This document shows positions 41,502-49,873 of a stretch of DNA of 64,000 nt, in pieces; positions within the stretch are counted from its first letter, which is position 1, and every line of letters starts with the position of its first letter. Origin of the DNA: Bacteroidota bacterium (GTDB taxonomy: Bacteria > Bacteroidota > Bacteroidia > Flavobacteriales_D > Crocinitomicaceae). The position numbers and the translations under genes were made by a program. Below the pieces are notes generated by a model. It was not told where the DNA came from and searched no databases. It saw nothing but the letters and a program-made list of their open reading frames with translations. The stretch covers positions 496,001-560,000 of the forward strand of contig JACPUU010000012.1 of the NCBI GenBank assembly GCA_016192075.1, given 5' to 3'.

Positions 41502-43070
41502 TTATTCTATTGGTAATTGTTTAATTGTTCGTTTTGGTTTTGGTGTGTTTTTTACTTTGCTTTTAGGCTCCGCTTTAACAGGCGTTTTTTTCTCTGTCCC
41601 CTCTTCTTTTGGTACCCGCACTGCCTTTTTTACCGGCTTTACTTCTTCAGTCGACTTGAGTGATGTTTTAATGGCCGGTTTGGTTTTTTTCGGATACCCG
41701 AGAATGCCCAGCATATCATCAGCAGTCTGCTCTTCTGAAAAAACGGTTACGTTCTCTTCGTCATCAATAATGACATGTTTGGGTTGTGGAATCAGGCAGT
41801 GGTGAATGCCTCCGAAACCGCCGATACTTTCCTGGTAAGCACCAATATTAAAGAAACCAATATAAAGCGGTTTTTTAGGGTTAAATACCGGCAGGTAAAT
41901 GGCGTTGACGTGCTGCTCTGAGTTGTAATAATCATCGCTGTCACAAGTCATACCACCCAACAAAACCCGCTGATAACGATCGTTCCAGCGATTGATCGGC
42001 AGCATAATAAACCGCTTGTTGATAGCCCATGAATCAGGCAGCGTGGTAATGAATGATGAGTTAATCATGTTCCACTTTTCACGATCGTTTTGTTTTTTCT
42101 GGTACAATACTTCGTAAATAATACCACCGCTTTCACCTACTGTAAAAGAGCCAAACTCCGTAAAAATATGCGGTTCACGCACCCCGTGTTCTTTACAGGC
42201 TGCCTTGATCTGTGCTACAATTTCATTCACCATGTAGCGGTAATCAAAATCAAAAGCCAGTGAGTTTTTGATGGGGAAACCACCGCCAATGTTAAGGCTG
42301 TCAACTGACGGACACACTTTTTTAAGGCGGCAATAAACGTCCAGACATTTGGATAGTTCATTCCAGTAATAGGCTGAATCGTTGATACCGGTATTGATAA
42401 AGAAGTGAAGCATTTTCAGTTCAAATTTTTCATTTGGCTGAATTTCTTCTTCGTAAAACGATACGATGTCTTTATACCCGATTCCCAAACGGCTGGTGTA
42501 GAACGGAAACTTCGGCTCCTCTTCAGATGCAATACGAATACCAACTTTAAATGATTTGTCAGTGGCTTTGTTGAGCAGCCCCAGCTCTTCGTAATTGTCA
42601 ATGATCGGAATGGTGTTTTTAAACCCGTCATTGATCAGGTCAGCAATATTCTGAATGTAAGCACCGCGCTTAAAGCCGTTGCAAATGATAAAATTTTCTT
42701 TGTTGAGCTTACCTGCATCAATAAGGCTGCGCACAATGTTTACATCAAAAGCTGAAGAGGTTTCAATGTGTACTTCATTATCTACCGCTTCATTAATTAC
42801 ATGTGAAAAATGTGAACTTTTGGTGCAGTAACAATAATGGTAATTGCCGCGGTATTTTGTGTTTTCAAACGCACGGGCAAACCAGCGTTTGGCGCGTTTG
42901 ATGTTGTTACCAATTTGTGGAAGATAGGTAAACCGCAGCGGCGTACCATGTTGTTTGATCAGTTTCATTAAATCTACGCCATGCCAGCGTAGGTTATCTT
43001 TTTCAAGGGTGAACTCTGCTTGTGGAAAATCAAAGGTTTGTTCAATGAGGTCTTTATATTGCGTTTGCAT
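41502..43070 (-). CDS. Arginine decarboxylase-like PLP enzyme (fold III), basic C-terminal tail
   Basis: CYCTKSSHFSHVI (PLP lysine region), LNIGGGFPIKNS, EFGSFTVGESGG; C-terminal Lys/Pro-rich extension. Confidence 0.78.
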   Translation of the reverse strand: MQTQYKDLIEQTFDFPQAEFTLEKDNLRWHGVDLMKLIKQHGTPLRFTYLPQIGNNIKRAKRWFARAFENTKYRGNYHYCYCTKSSHFSHVINEAVDNEVHIETSSAFDVNIVRSLIDAGKLNKENFIICNGFKRGAYIQNIADLINDGFKNTIPIIDNYEELGLLNKATDKSFKVGIRIASEEEPKFPFYTSRLGIGYKDIVSFYEEEIQPNEKFELKMLHFFINTGINDSAYYWNELSKCLDVYCRLKKVCPSVDSLNIGGGFPIKNSLAFDFDYRYMVNEIVAQIKAACKEHGVREPHIFTEFGSFTVGESGGIIYEVLYQKKQNDREKWNMINSSFITTLPDSWAINKRFIMLPINRWNDRYQRVLLGGMTCDSDDYYNSEQHVNAIYLPVFNPKKPLYIGFFNIGAYQESIGGFGGIHHCLIPQPKHVIIDDEENVTVFSEEQTADDMLGILGYPKKTKPAIKTSLKSTEEVKPVKKAVRVPKEEGTEKKTPVKAEPKSKVKNTPKPKRTIKQLPIE

Positions 43071-43331
43071 TTACGGACATTTATTTATTTTTTTGTTAAT
43101 GCGTGAATTACCAGTAAAAAATAAATGTCACTCAGATTCGAATGCTCAGAAATCTGAAAATCAAGCTATAGTGTTTCATCGTTTGTTAAACCTTTTTTGG
43201 TCATGACCTCCGGCGCCGCTTCATTTCGCCGATCAGGCTTTTGCATTTTGCCGCTAAATTACAGAAAAAATAAACCCACAGCCTTTTTTTTTATTAAATG
43301 GGAATTAACATGCTGTAGGATAAAGGTGGCC

Positions 43332-43462
43332 TCGGCTACGCTCGGCCACCGTTTATTCCCTATACTGAGTTCTGATTCGGCTACGCTCGGCCACCTGTTT
43401 TAACCCTGGATCTAAACTCATTTATTCAGCAGAACTGCACACTGAGCGTAGTCGAAGTGTGC
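43332..43462. repeat. Intergenic repeat cluster: two TCGGCTACGCTCGGCCACC copies plus a GAGCGTAGTCGA-type hairpin
   Basis: Identical 19-mers at 43332-43350 and 43377-43395; GCACACTGAGCGTAGTCGAAGTGTGC at 43437-43462. Confidence 0.7.
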
Positions 43463-43470
43463 GGTTTAAT

Positions 43471-44418
43471 TTAATCCCTATAGATAGCCGTAGCAATTTC
43501 TTCACCCTGCTTCACTGACGCCCGGTACATCCCTTCTGAATTAAACGGCAGTTCAATGTTACCATTGGCATCAAGGGCCACCAGGCCCCCTTCACCCCCA
43601 ATTTTGACAAGCTTTTTATGAACCACTTCATCACAGGCATCTTTCAGTGAAAGCCCTTTGTATTCCATCAGGCAGGAGATGTCATAAGCCACCACCGAGC
43701 GGATAAAAAACTCACCATGCCCGGTACAGGACACGGCACAGGTTTTATTGTTGGCATAGGTGCCAGCTCCAATAATGGGGCTGTCACCTGCCCTGCCGAA
43801 TTTTTTGTTGGTCATACCGCCTGTGGAGGTAGCTGCTGCTATGTTTCCATGAACGTCCAGGGCAACAGCGCCTACCGTGCCGAATTTCTTTTTGTTGTCT
43901 TCTGCACTTGCCTCACCGCTGTGATCCAGAAAAACACGGTCTGTCTTCTTAGCCTCCTGCAACTGATCGTAACGGGCCTGTACAAAAAAGTACGCATCAT
44001 CAGCAAATTCAGCATCGATGGACCGCGCAAAAGTTGCTGCACCTTCACCGCACATCAATACGTGTTCTGATTTTTCCATGATGGCACGCGCCAGCGAAAC
44101 CGGGTTTTTAATGTTTCTGACTCCCGCAACGGCTCCGGCTTGCAGCGTATCACCCCGCATGATGGAAGCATCCAGTTCATTCTTACCGTCATTGGTAAAA
44201 ACGGCACCCCGGCCGGCATTAAACAGCGGATTATTTTCCAGGCTCCGTACGGCAGCTTCTACCGCATCAAGTGCCGTTCCCTTGTTTTTGAGAATTGCTT
44301 CACCCGCCTCAATAGCATCTTTTAATCCCTGACGGTATTGATTTTCCTTTTCAGGTGTCATCAACGATTTCAGAATAGTTCCGGCTCCGCCGTGAATGGC
44401 TAATGCGTAGTTGGTCAT
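43471..44418 (-). CDS. Isoaspartyl peptidase/L-asparaginase (Ntn hydrolase)
   Basis: IHGGAGTI, LDAVEAAVRSLENNPLFNAGRGAVFT, KFGTVGAVALDVHGNIAAATSTGGMTNKKFGRAGDSPIIGAGTYANN. Confidence 0.9.
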   Translation of the reverse strand: MTNYALAIHGGAGTILKSLMTPEKENQYRQGLKDAIEAGEAILKNKGTALDAVEAAVRSLENNPLFNAGRGAVFTNDGKNELDASIMRGDTLQAGAVAGVRNIKNPVSLARAIMEKSEHVLMCGEGAATFARSIDAEFADDAYFFVQARYDQLQEAKKTDRVFLDHSGEASAEDNKKKFGTVGAVALDVHGNIAAATSTGGMTNKKFGRAGDSPIIGAGTYANNKTCAVSCTGHGEFFIRSVVAYDISCLMEYKGLSLKDACDEVVHKKLVKIGGEGGLVALDANGNIELPFNSEGMYRASVKQGEEIATAIYRD

Positions 44419-44493
44419 GTCCGTTTTAGTTTGCCGTGAAGGTAGTGAAAAGGGATCAGTTATGCGGATGAAATGACGTTTTACTGTCGGTGA

Positions 44494-45066
44494 TCACCAC
44501 ACCGGGCGCTTGTAGATACGGCCATTGCAGAACAATGATTCCGTTGTTTCATTTTTCAGGTGACAGGTCACTTCATAGGTTGTATCATGCTCATAATCTT
44601 CAGCAACCAGGCATTGTTTTTCTTCATCCGGTTCAGCGTCATACTTCTCCACTTCCTGATCGGGCCCGGCTGAAAATACAAGCTGAAAGCGATCAAATGA
44701 TTTTGGAATTACCTGCAGATACGATTCGTTTTCACCATCCCAATGGCCCAGGAGTGAATCTGTAAAATTACCCAAGTAAACTTTTAACAGGTTGGTTTCA
44801 AGGATCATACTCCTAACATTTTCGATCACCTGCATTGCATTATCCGTCTCTGACACAACGGTATAAATGGTGGTTTGCTGTTTTCCGTTTTTGCGGTAGA
44901 TCATTTCAAGTATCAGCTTATCTCCCTCACGCCGCCATGATTTGCCGGTAAATAAATCCCAATTCAGCAATTTCAATTCTCCGTTTGGTCTCAGCTCATA
45001 GCCGTCATAGCCACCCATTTTATTATCCATCCACCAGATCTGGTTTGAAATTACTCTGTCTTTCAT
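44494..45066 (-). CDS. Hypothetical protein
   Basis: Long ORF, no recognised motif. Confidence 0.5.
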   Translation of the reverse strand: MKDRVISNQIWWMDNKMGGYDGYELRPNGELKLLNWDLFTGKSWRREGDKLILEMIYRKNGKQQTTIYTVVSETDNAMQVIENVRSMILETNLLKVYLGNFTDSLLGHWDGENESYLQVIPKSFDRFQLVFSAGPDQEVEKYDAEPDEEKQCLVAEDYEHDTTYEVTCHLKNETTESLFCNGRIYKRPVW

Positions 45067-45290
45067 TGTGCTTATACCGTTTGTTTCTGATCAGTGACTG
45101 CAAATGATACCTAAAAAAAGTAGTTATGCGACGCTTTGTTTTTATGCAGCTAGCAAAAAGAAAACCGACCAAAAATGAAATCTAACTACCGGTGGTGATT
45201 TTAGAGCGAGCGGTAGTGAATCGCTTTTTAAGTGGGAAGCCTGGCTATGCCAAACCTTTCACTGCGGATTCGTGCTACAGCCAGAGATCT

Positions 45291-46052
45291 TCAGTTTATT
45301 GTTATTCCAATATTTTCTTTGTTCACTTCGTAAAACCGGAGTAAGTCATTTTTCAAATCCGCGTCATTCTCCATGTAACTATAACATTCCTGTTTCACCT
45401 TTTCAAGGAGATCAGCAGGTTTCAAATCAGCCTTTTTATGTTTTTTTGTCGATAATGAAATATAGGATTCAAAGTTTTTTTGAAATCCGGGTTTCCGTTT
45501 CAGCCCCAAATAGTGAAAGATGGCTTCAAAGCAAAATGCTTCCAGCAACGTATAATCCCTGTCTGACGTCAGTTCTTTTTGCCCGTTCATTCCAATACAT
45601 ATATGGTAACCAATGTCGAGTTTGGTTTCGTTTATTTTGTCACACAGAAAAAACCGGGATGCTATTTTCAGCATTTCTGATTGCGTAAAAATTATTTTTT
45701 CTTTGTTTTCATTTGCTAAGGCGCTGAAGTAAGAATGATTGTCAGGGCTATTCAAATTTTCGCAAAACGCTTCCTTCATTTTTACGGTATCCGGCAATAA
45801 ATCAGAAATTTTAGAAAAATCAATGCGGTTATAAAGTATATAATCAAACCTGTTTTGATGTTGTTTTATGAATAACCCCAGTGTGTCCTCTTTTCCTTCC
45901 AAGCGTTCTATCCAAATACTGTGGTTGGTTTTTCCATCTGTCTCATTTATTTCTACCGCCAATTTAAAGTAGTTACAATAATTAATTTGCACGTATGAAT
46001 GAATTGCCCACAGGAATGTTAACGCTGAAACTAATACTATCTTCATAAGCAT
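45291..46052 (-). CDS. Hypothetical exported protein
   Basis: ORF listed from 46100; MLMKIVLVSALTFLWAIHSYVQ start gives a signal peptide. Confidence 0.5.
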   Translation of the reverse strand: MLMKIVLVSALTFLWAIHSYVQINYCNYFKLAVEINETDGKTNHSIWIERLEGKEDTLGLFIKQHQNRFDYILYNRIDFSKISDLLPDTVKMKEAFCENLNSPDNHSYFSALANENKEKIIFTQSEMLKIASRFFLCDKINETKLDIGYHICIGMNGQKELTSDRDYTLLEAFCFEAIFHYLGLKRKPGFQKNFESYISLSTKKHKKADLKPADLLEKVKQECYSYMENDADLKNDLLRFYEVNKENIGITIN

Positions 46053-46211
46053 ATTGTATAAGGTTTTGCAGTTTGGCACCGTTGCAGATTTGAAAAACAA
46101 AACGGCCTGACCGAAAAACAGTATTAAAAGTACAAAAGGAAATTAGCAAATGCCAGAAATTTTGTGTTTTGTACTCTTGCATTTGTGAACTTGTAGAAAT
46201 CTGGGAGAACG

Positions 46212-46281
46212 CTGTTCACGCGAAAGGATTTGCTTAATAGCTGGGGAGTCTGCTCACGCGAAAGGATTCGCGTGATAGCTG
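46212..46281. repeat. Two imperfect 32-bp direct repeats, the second containing a perfect 9-bp-stem hairpin
   Basis: ctgttcacgcgaaaggatttgcttaatagctg (46212-46243) and ctgctcacgcgaaaggattcgcgtgatagctg (46250-46281); TCACGCGAA agga TTCGCGTGA at 46254-46275. Confidence 0.7.
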
Positions 46282-46371
46282 CTTAATCTAATTAACGGCC
46301 ACTTTTGCTCTAGAATGTGCAGCGACTGACATTATAATTTACACGGCTTAATAACTACCTTTGCCCCACAA

Positions 46372-48990
46372 ATGCAAGATTACATTACAAATACAAACCT
46401 CCCCATTGTTGACGTTCTCCCTGAACTTCAGCTTGGTCTTGCTCAAAACGCAACCCTGATTTTGAGCGCTCCGCCCGGCGCCGGAAAAAGTACGCTGGTT
46501 CCGCTGGAATTATTGGATGCAGCATGGTTGGGCAATCAAAAAATTATCATGCTTGAACCGCGCCGGCTGGCTGCAAAAACAGTTGCCATGCGTATGGCTG
46601 ATTTGCTGAATGAATCAGTTGGTGAAACGGTGGGCTATCGCATTCGTTTTGAGTCACGCGTATCTGCCAAAACCAGAATTGAAGTAGTCACTGAAGGAAT
46701 TCTGACCCGCATGCTGCAATCAGACAACTCGTTGGAAGGTGTTGGTATTGTTATTTTTGATGAGTTTCATGAACGCAGCATTTTTGCCGATGTTGCACTG
46801 GCACTGAGCCGTGAAGCGCAACAGATTCTACGCGAAGATTTGCGCATCCTGGTGATGTCAGCAACGTTGAATCTGACAGAACTAAAAACATTACTAAACG
46901 CACCCGTTGTTGAAAGTTCAGGAAAACAATATCCGGTTGATTTGATTTACACCGATCAGCAGGATGAACGCCTGATGGCTGAAGTCTGCGCGCAAACAGC
47001 GATACGGGCCCTGCGTGAACAACAAGGAGATATTTTGATTTTTTTACCCGGCGAAGGTGAAATTCGTAAATGTGAAGAAATTCTCCGTAGCATGGGGTCG
47101 CGACCCTATGCTACGGAGAACATATCGCGACCCCACACCACGGAGAATCTGGAAATTCATCCACTCTACGGAAATCTGCCGCCGAATCAACAAATGGCAG
47201 CCATTATGCCATCGCGCAGCGGCGCGCGAAAAGTTGTCATTGCCACCTCTATTGCAGAAACCAGTTTGACCATTGAAGGCATTAAGGTTGTCGTAGATTC
47301 CGGTTTTGGGCGTGTGCAAAAATTTGATCCGCGTTCTGGTTTATCTAAATTAGAAACCATTTTAATTTCCAAAGACAGTGCTGATCAACGCGCCGGTCGT
47401 GCGGGAAGGTTATCTCCCGGAGTCTGTTACCGCTTGTGGTCAAAACCGGCACATGCACGTCTGGCTGATCACCGGAACCCTGAAATCATTGAAGCGGATC
47501 TGGCATCGTTTGTTCTGGATATGGCCATGTGGGGTGTGAAAGATATTAATTCACTCACGTGGCTCACTCCTCCTCCACCGCATCACGTAAAGCTTGCTAC
47601 CGAACTGCTGGAAGAACTCAATGCCCTTGAACCTGTTGTAGGGTCCGGTCGCGATCAAATTGTACGGTCCGGTCGCGACCGGACCCTCACAGAACATGGA
47701 AAAAAAATGCATGCGTTGCCTTGTCATCCGCGCATTGCGCACATGATGCTGATGGCTGCCAATATGCGATCAGGTAGTGAACGGTCCCTGACACTGGCGG
47801 CTGATATTGCAGCCCTTTTGGAAGAGCGCGATCCTTTGGGAAAAGAAGGAGGCATTGATATTAATTTACGCATTGAAGCCATGCGCCGGCAGCGCAGCAG
47901 AACCTCTTCGTCCTCTGCCAAAGGAGGGGCCGGGGGAAAATTCGGGCGCATTCTAAAAATAGCCGAACAATACCGTAAAATGTTTGACGCACCTGAAAAT
48001 AACGATGCTGTTGATCCATTTGAAACCGGCGTTTTACTGGTATATGCCTATCCTGAACGTATTGCTTTTGCAAGACCTGGCAACAATGCACAATTTCAAT
48101 TATCAGGCGGTAACCTGGCGATGGCCTCACACCAGGACGACCTGGCGCATGAGCCCTGGCTGGCAATTGCAAACCTGGATGCACGCGACGGCATGGGAAA
48201 AATATTTTTAGCCTCCCCGTTAAATCCTAAAGACCTGATGCCGCTTTTGAAAGAACGCGAAATCATTACCTGGAATACCAAAAAAGGCGGACTCACTGCA
48301 GCGCGCGAAACACGGCTGGGAAGTATTGTTTTGAAATCAACGCCGCTGCCAAATCCAAACCCGGCACAAATTCAGCTGGCTATTTGCGAAGCCATTCAAA
48401 AAGAAGGCGCGCATTTGCTGGACTGGAATAATGCTGTTACACAATTTCAAAACCGCATTCTTTCTTTAAAGAAGTGGAATGAAAACCAGGATTGGCCGGA
48501 TGTTTCCACATCCACACTACTCGCTCAAACGCAAGACTGGCTTTTACCTTATCTCAACAATATCAAGTCAAACGATGATTTGAAAAAGCTGAATCTGCAT
48601 GATATGCTGTACCATTTTCTTGATTTTGAAAAACAGAATCTGCTGAATAAACTGGCACCTACAAAACTTGAAGTTCCCAGCGGATCACAAATTACCCTGG
48701 AGTATTTTGCCAACGGATCAGCACCGGTTTTGGCTGTGCGTATTCAGGAAGTTTTTGGACTCGAAGACACACCTGCAGTAAACAACGGAAAAGTAAAAGT
48801 ATTGATGCACTTGCTTTCACCCGGCTATAAACCCTGCCAGATTACCGGTGATTTGAAAAACTTCTGGCAGAACACGTATTTTGAAGTCCGTAAAGAATTG
48901 AAACCGCGTTACCCCAAACACGCCTGGCCGGATGATCCGTGGAATCACCCCGCTATTCGCGGAACGAAAAAACAGAATGGATTAAAATAA
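46372..48990 (+). CDS. hrpB: ATP-dependent helicase HrpB (DEAH-box family)
   Basis: APPGAGKSTLVPLELL, EPRRLAAKTVAMRMA, DEFHERS, SATLN, DQRAGRAGRLSPGVCYRLW; C-terminal RYPKHAWPDDPW. Confidence 0.93.
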   Translation: MQDYITNTNLPIVDVLPELQLGLAQNATLILSAPPGAGKSTLVPLELLDAAWLGNQKIIMLEPRRLAAKTVAMRMADLLNESVGETVGYRIRFESRVSAKTRIEVVTEGILTRMLQSDNSLEGVGIVIFDEFHERSIFADVALALSREAQQILREDLRILVMSATLNLTELKTLLNAPVVESSGKQYPVDLIYTDQQDERLMAEVCAQTAIRALREQQGDILIFLPGEGEIRKCEEILRSMGSRPYATENISRPHTTENLEIHPLYGNLPPNQQMAAIMPSRSGARKVVIATSIAETSLTIEGIKVVVDSGFGRVQKFDPRSGLSKLETILISKDSADQRAGRAGRLSPGVCYRLWSKPAHARLADHRNPEIIEADLASFVLDMAMWGVKDINSLTWLTPPPPHHVKLATELLEELNALEPVVGSGRDQIVRSGRDRTLTEHGKKMHALPCHPRIAHMMLMAANMRSGSERSLTLAADIAALLEERDPLGKEGGIDINLRIEAMRRQRSRTSSSSAKGGAGGKFGRILKIAEQYRKMFDAPENNDAVDPFETGVLLVYAYPERIAFARPGNNAQFQLSGGNLAMASHQDDLAHEPWLAIANLDARDGMGKIFLASPLNPKDLMPLLKEREIITWNTKKGGLTAARETRLGSIVLKSTPLPNPNPAQIQLAICEAIQKEGAHLLDWNNAVTQFQNRILSLKKWNENQDWPDVSTSTLLAQTQDWLLPYLNNIKSNDDLKKLNLHDMLYHFLDFEKQNLLNKLAPTKLEVPSGSQITLEYFANGSAPVLAVRIQEVFGLEDTPAVNNGKVKVLMHLLSPGYKPCQITGDLKNFWQNTYFEVRKELKPRYPKHAWPDDPWNHPAIRGTKKQNGLK
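47081..47147. repeat. GTCGCGAC-core palindrome plus half copy, in frame inside hrpB
   Basis: TTCTCCGTAGCATGGGGTCG|CGACCCTATGCTACGGAGAA (47081-47120; 20-bp arms, 1 mismatch), then half copy TCGCGACCCCACACCACGGAGAA (47125-47147). Confidence 0.8.
47640..47687. repeat. GTCGCGAC-core palindrome with upstream half copy, in frame inside hrpB
   Basis: GGTCCGGTCGCGACCGGACC perfect palindrome (47666-47685); outer AGGGTCCGGTCGCGA (47640-47654) pairs with TCGCGACCGGACCCT (47673-47687). Confidence 0.8.
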
Positions 48991-48999
48991 ATCGTTACC

Positions 49000-49039
49000 C
49001 GTGTAGTAGATGCAAGTCGCGACTTGTATCTACTACACG
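49000..49039. repeat. GTCGCGAC-core palindrome, intergenic, immediately 3' of hrpB
   Basis: CGTGTAGTAGATGCAAGTCG|CGACTTGTATCTACTACACG; 20-bp arms with 1 mismatch. Confidence 0.8.
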
Positions 49040-49170
49040 AAATAAATCCAACACCTCCTTGTTAATTATTTCTCCCCAACAATTTTGAACGGGTAAACTT
49101 TTTTTATACTTTCACGTAAATCTTTACGCAGTTTACCTGCTGAAAATTTAATAACCAAAAACTAAAAATT

Positions 49171-49281
49171 ATGGCAAAAGGAATGGGCATTCAAAAAGCC
49201 GTGAAAAAAGAAGCTACTAAAACGCTGAAAGAAAAACGCGCTGAGAAAAAAGCAAAACAAGCCGCTAAAAAAGGAAGCTAG
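49171..49281 (+). CDS. Small highly basic protein (36 aa)
   Basis: MAKGMGIQKAVKKEATKTLKEKRAEKKAKQAAKKGS*; followed by a terminator; not in the supplied ORF track because of length. Confidence 0.6.
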   Translation: MAKGMGIQKAVKKEATKTLKEKRAEKKAKQAAKKGS

Positions 49282-49303
49282 TACTTCCCTTTTAAAAAGA
49301 CGA

Positions 49304-49332
49304 AGCACTCCACCGGGGTGCTTTTTTTTTGC
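49304..49332 (+). terminator. Rho-independent terminator
   Basis: AGCACTCC accg GGGGTGCT followed by a T run. Confidence 0.75.
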
Positions 49333-49400
49333 ATGTGATTTTTTAAAATAAGCGATGGTTTAACTGTCTTTCCGAACCAGGTGAGAAATAATAGCTGCTC

Positions 49401-49630
49401 CCGGTTAACTGAGCGTATCTGACACTTAACCGGTCACTGAGCGTAGCAGACACTTAACCGGTCACTGAGCGTAGCAAACTCTTAACCGGTCACTGAGCGT
49501 AGCCGACACTTAACCGGTCACTAAGCATAGCCGACACTTAACCGGTCACTGAGCGTAGCAAACTCTTAACCGGTCACTGAGCGTAGCCGACACTTAACCG
49601 GTCACTTCGGCTACGCTCAGTGACCGGTTA
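49401..49630. repeat. 28-bp tandem repeat array ending in a perfect 24-bp inverted repeat
   Basis: Unit AACCGGTCACTGAGCGTAGCMRACWCTT at 49428, 49456, 49484, 49512, 49540, 49568 (degenerate copy from 49401); TAACCGGTCACTGAGCGTAGCCGA (49567-49590) inverted at 49607-49630. Confidence 0.9.
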
Positions 49631-49873
49631 ACGGTATCCGAAATCTCTTTTAATGGGTGTAAGTAAAGATTCCAGCCCATTCAGTTTGATTTCATACATG
49701 GTTGACAGCAAAACGCCAATATTGCCGGGCGGAAACCCCTTGCCGCTGTACCACACCAGGTAAAATTCAGGCAAATCACAAACCAGCCTGCCCTTGTACT
49801 TACCAAAAGGCATGCGCGTTGTTACCAGTTGAATCATAATTTTGCGGTGATCAGGAAGCTCCACGGGCGCCAA
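49628..49873 (-). CDS. DUF3820 family protein
   Basis: TRMPFGKYKGRLVCDLPEFYLVWYSGKGFPPGNIGVLLSTMYEIKLNGLESLLTPI. Confidence 0.8.
   Translation of the reverse strand: MAPVELPDHRKIMIQLVTTRMPFGKYKGRLVCDLPEFYLVWYSGKGFPPGNIGVLLSTMYEIKLNGLESLLTPIKRDFGYR

Noticed and set aside
43197-43403. 68-aa plus-strand ORF in the repeat region
   Set aside because: Its C-terminal part is a translation of the GGCTACGCTCGG repeats; no RBS or family support.
45272-45688. 138-aa plus-strand ORF
   Set aside because: Antisense to the better supported exported protein at 45291..46052; no signal or motif.
49401-49630. Possible CRISPR array
   Set aside because: The units are contiguous 28-bp tandem repeats without unique spacers, and no cas genes are nearby.
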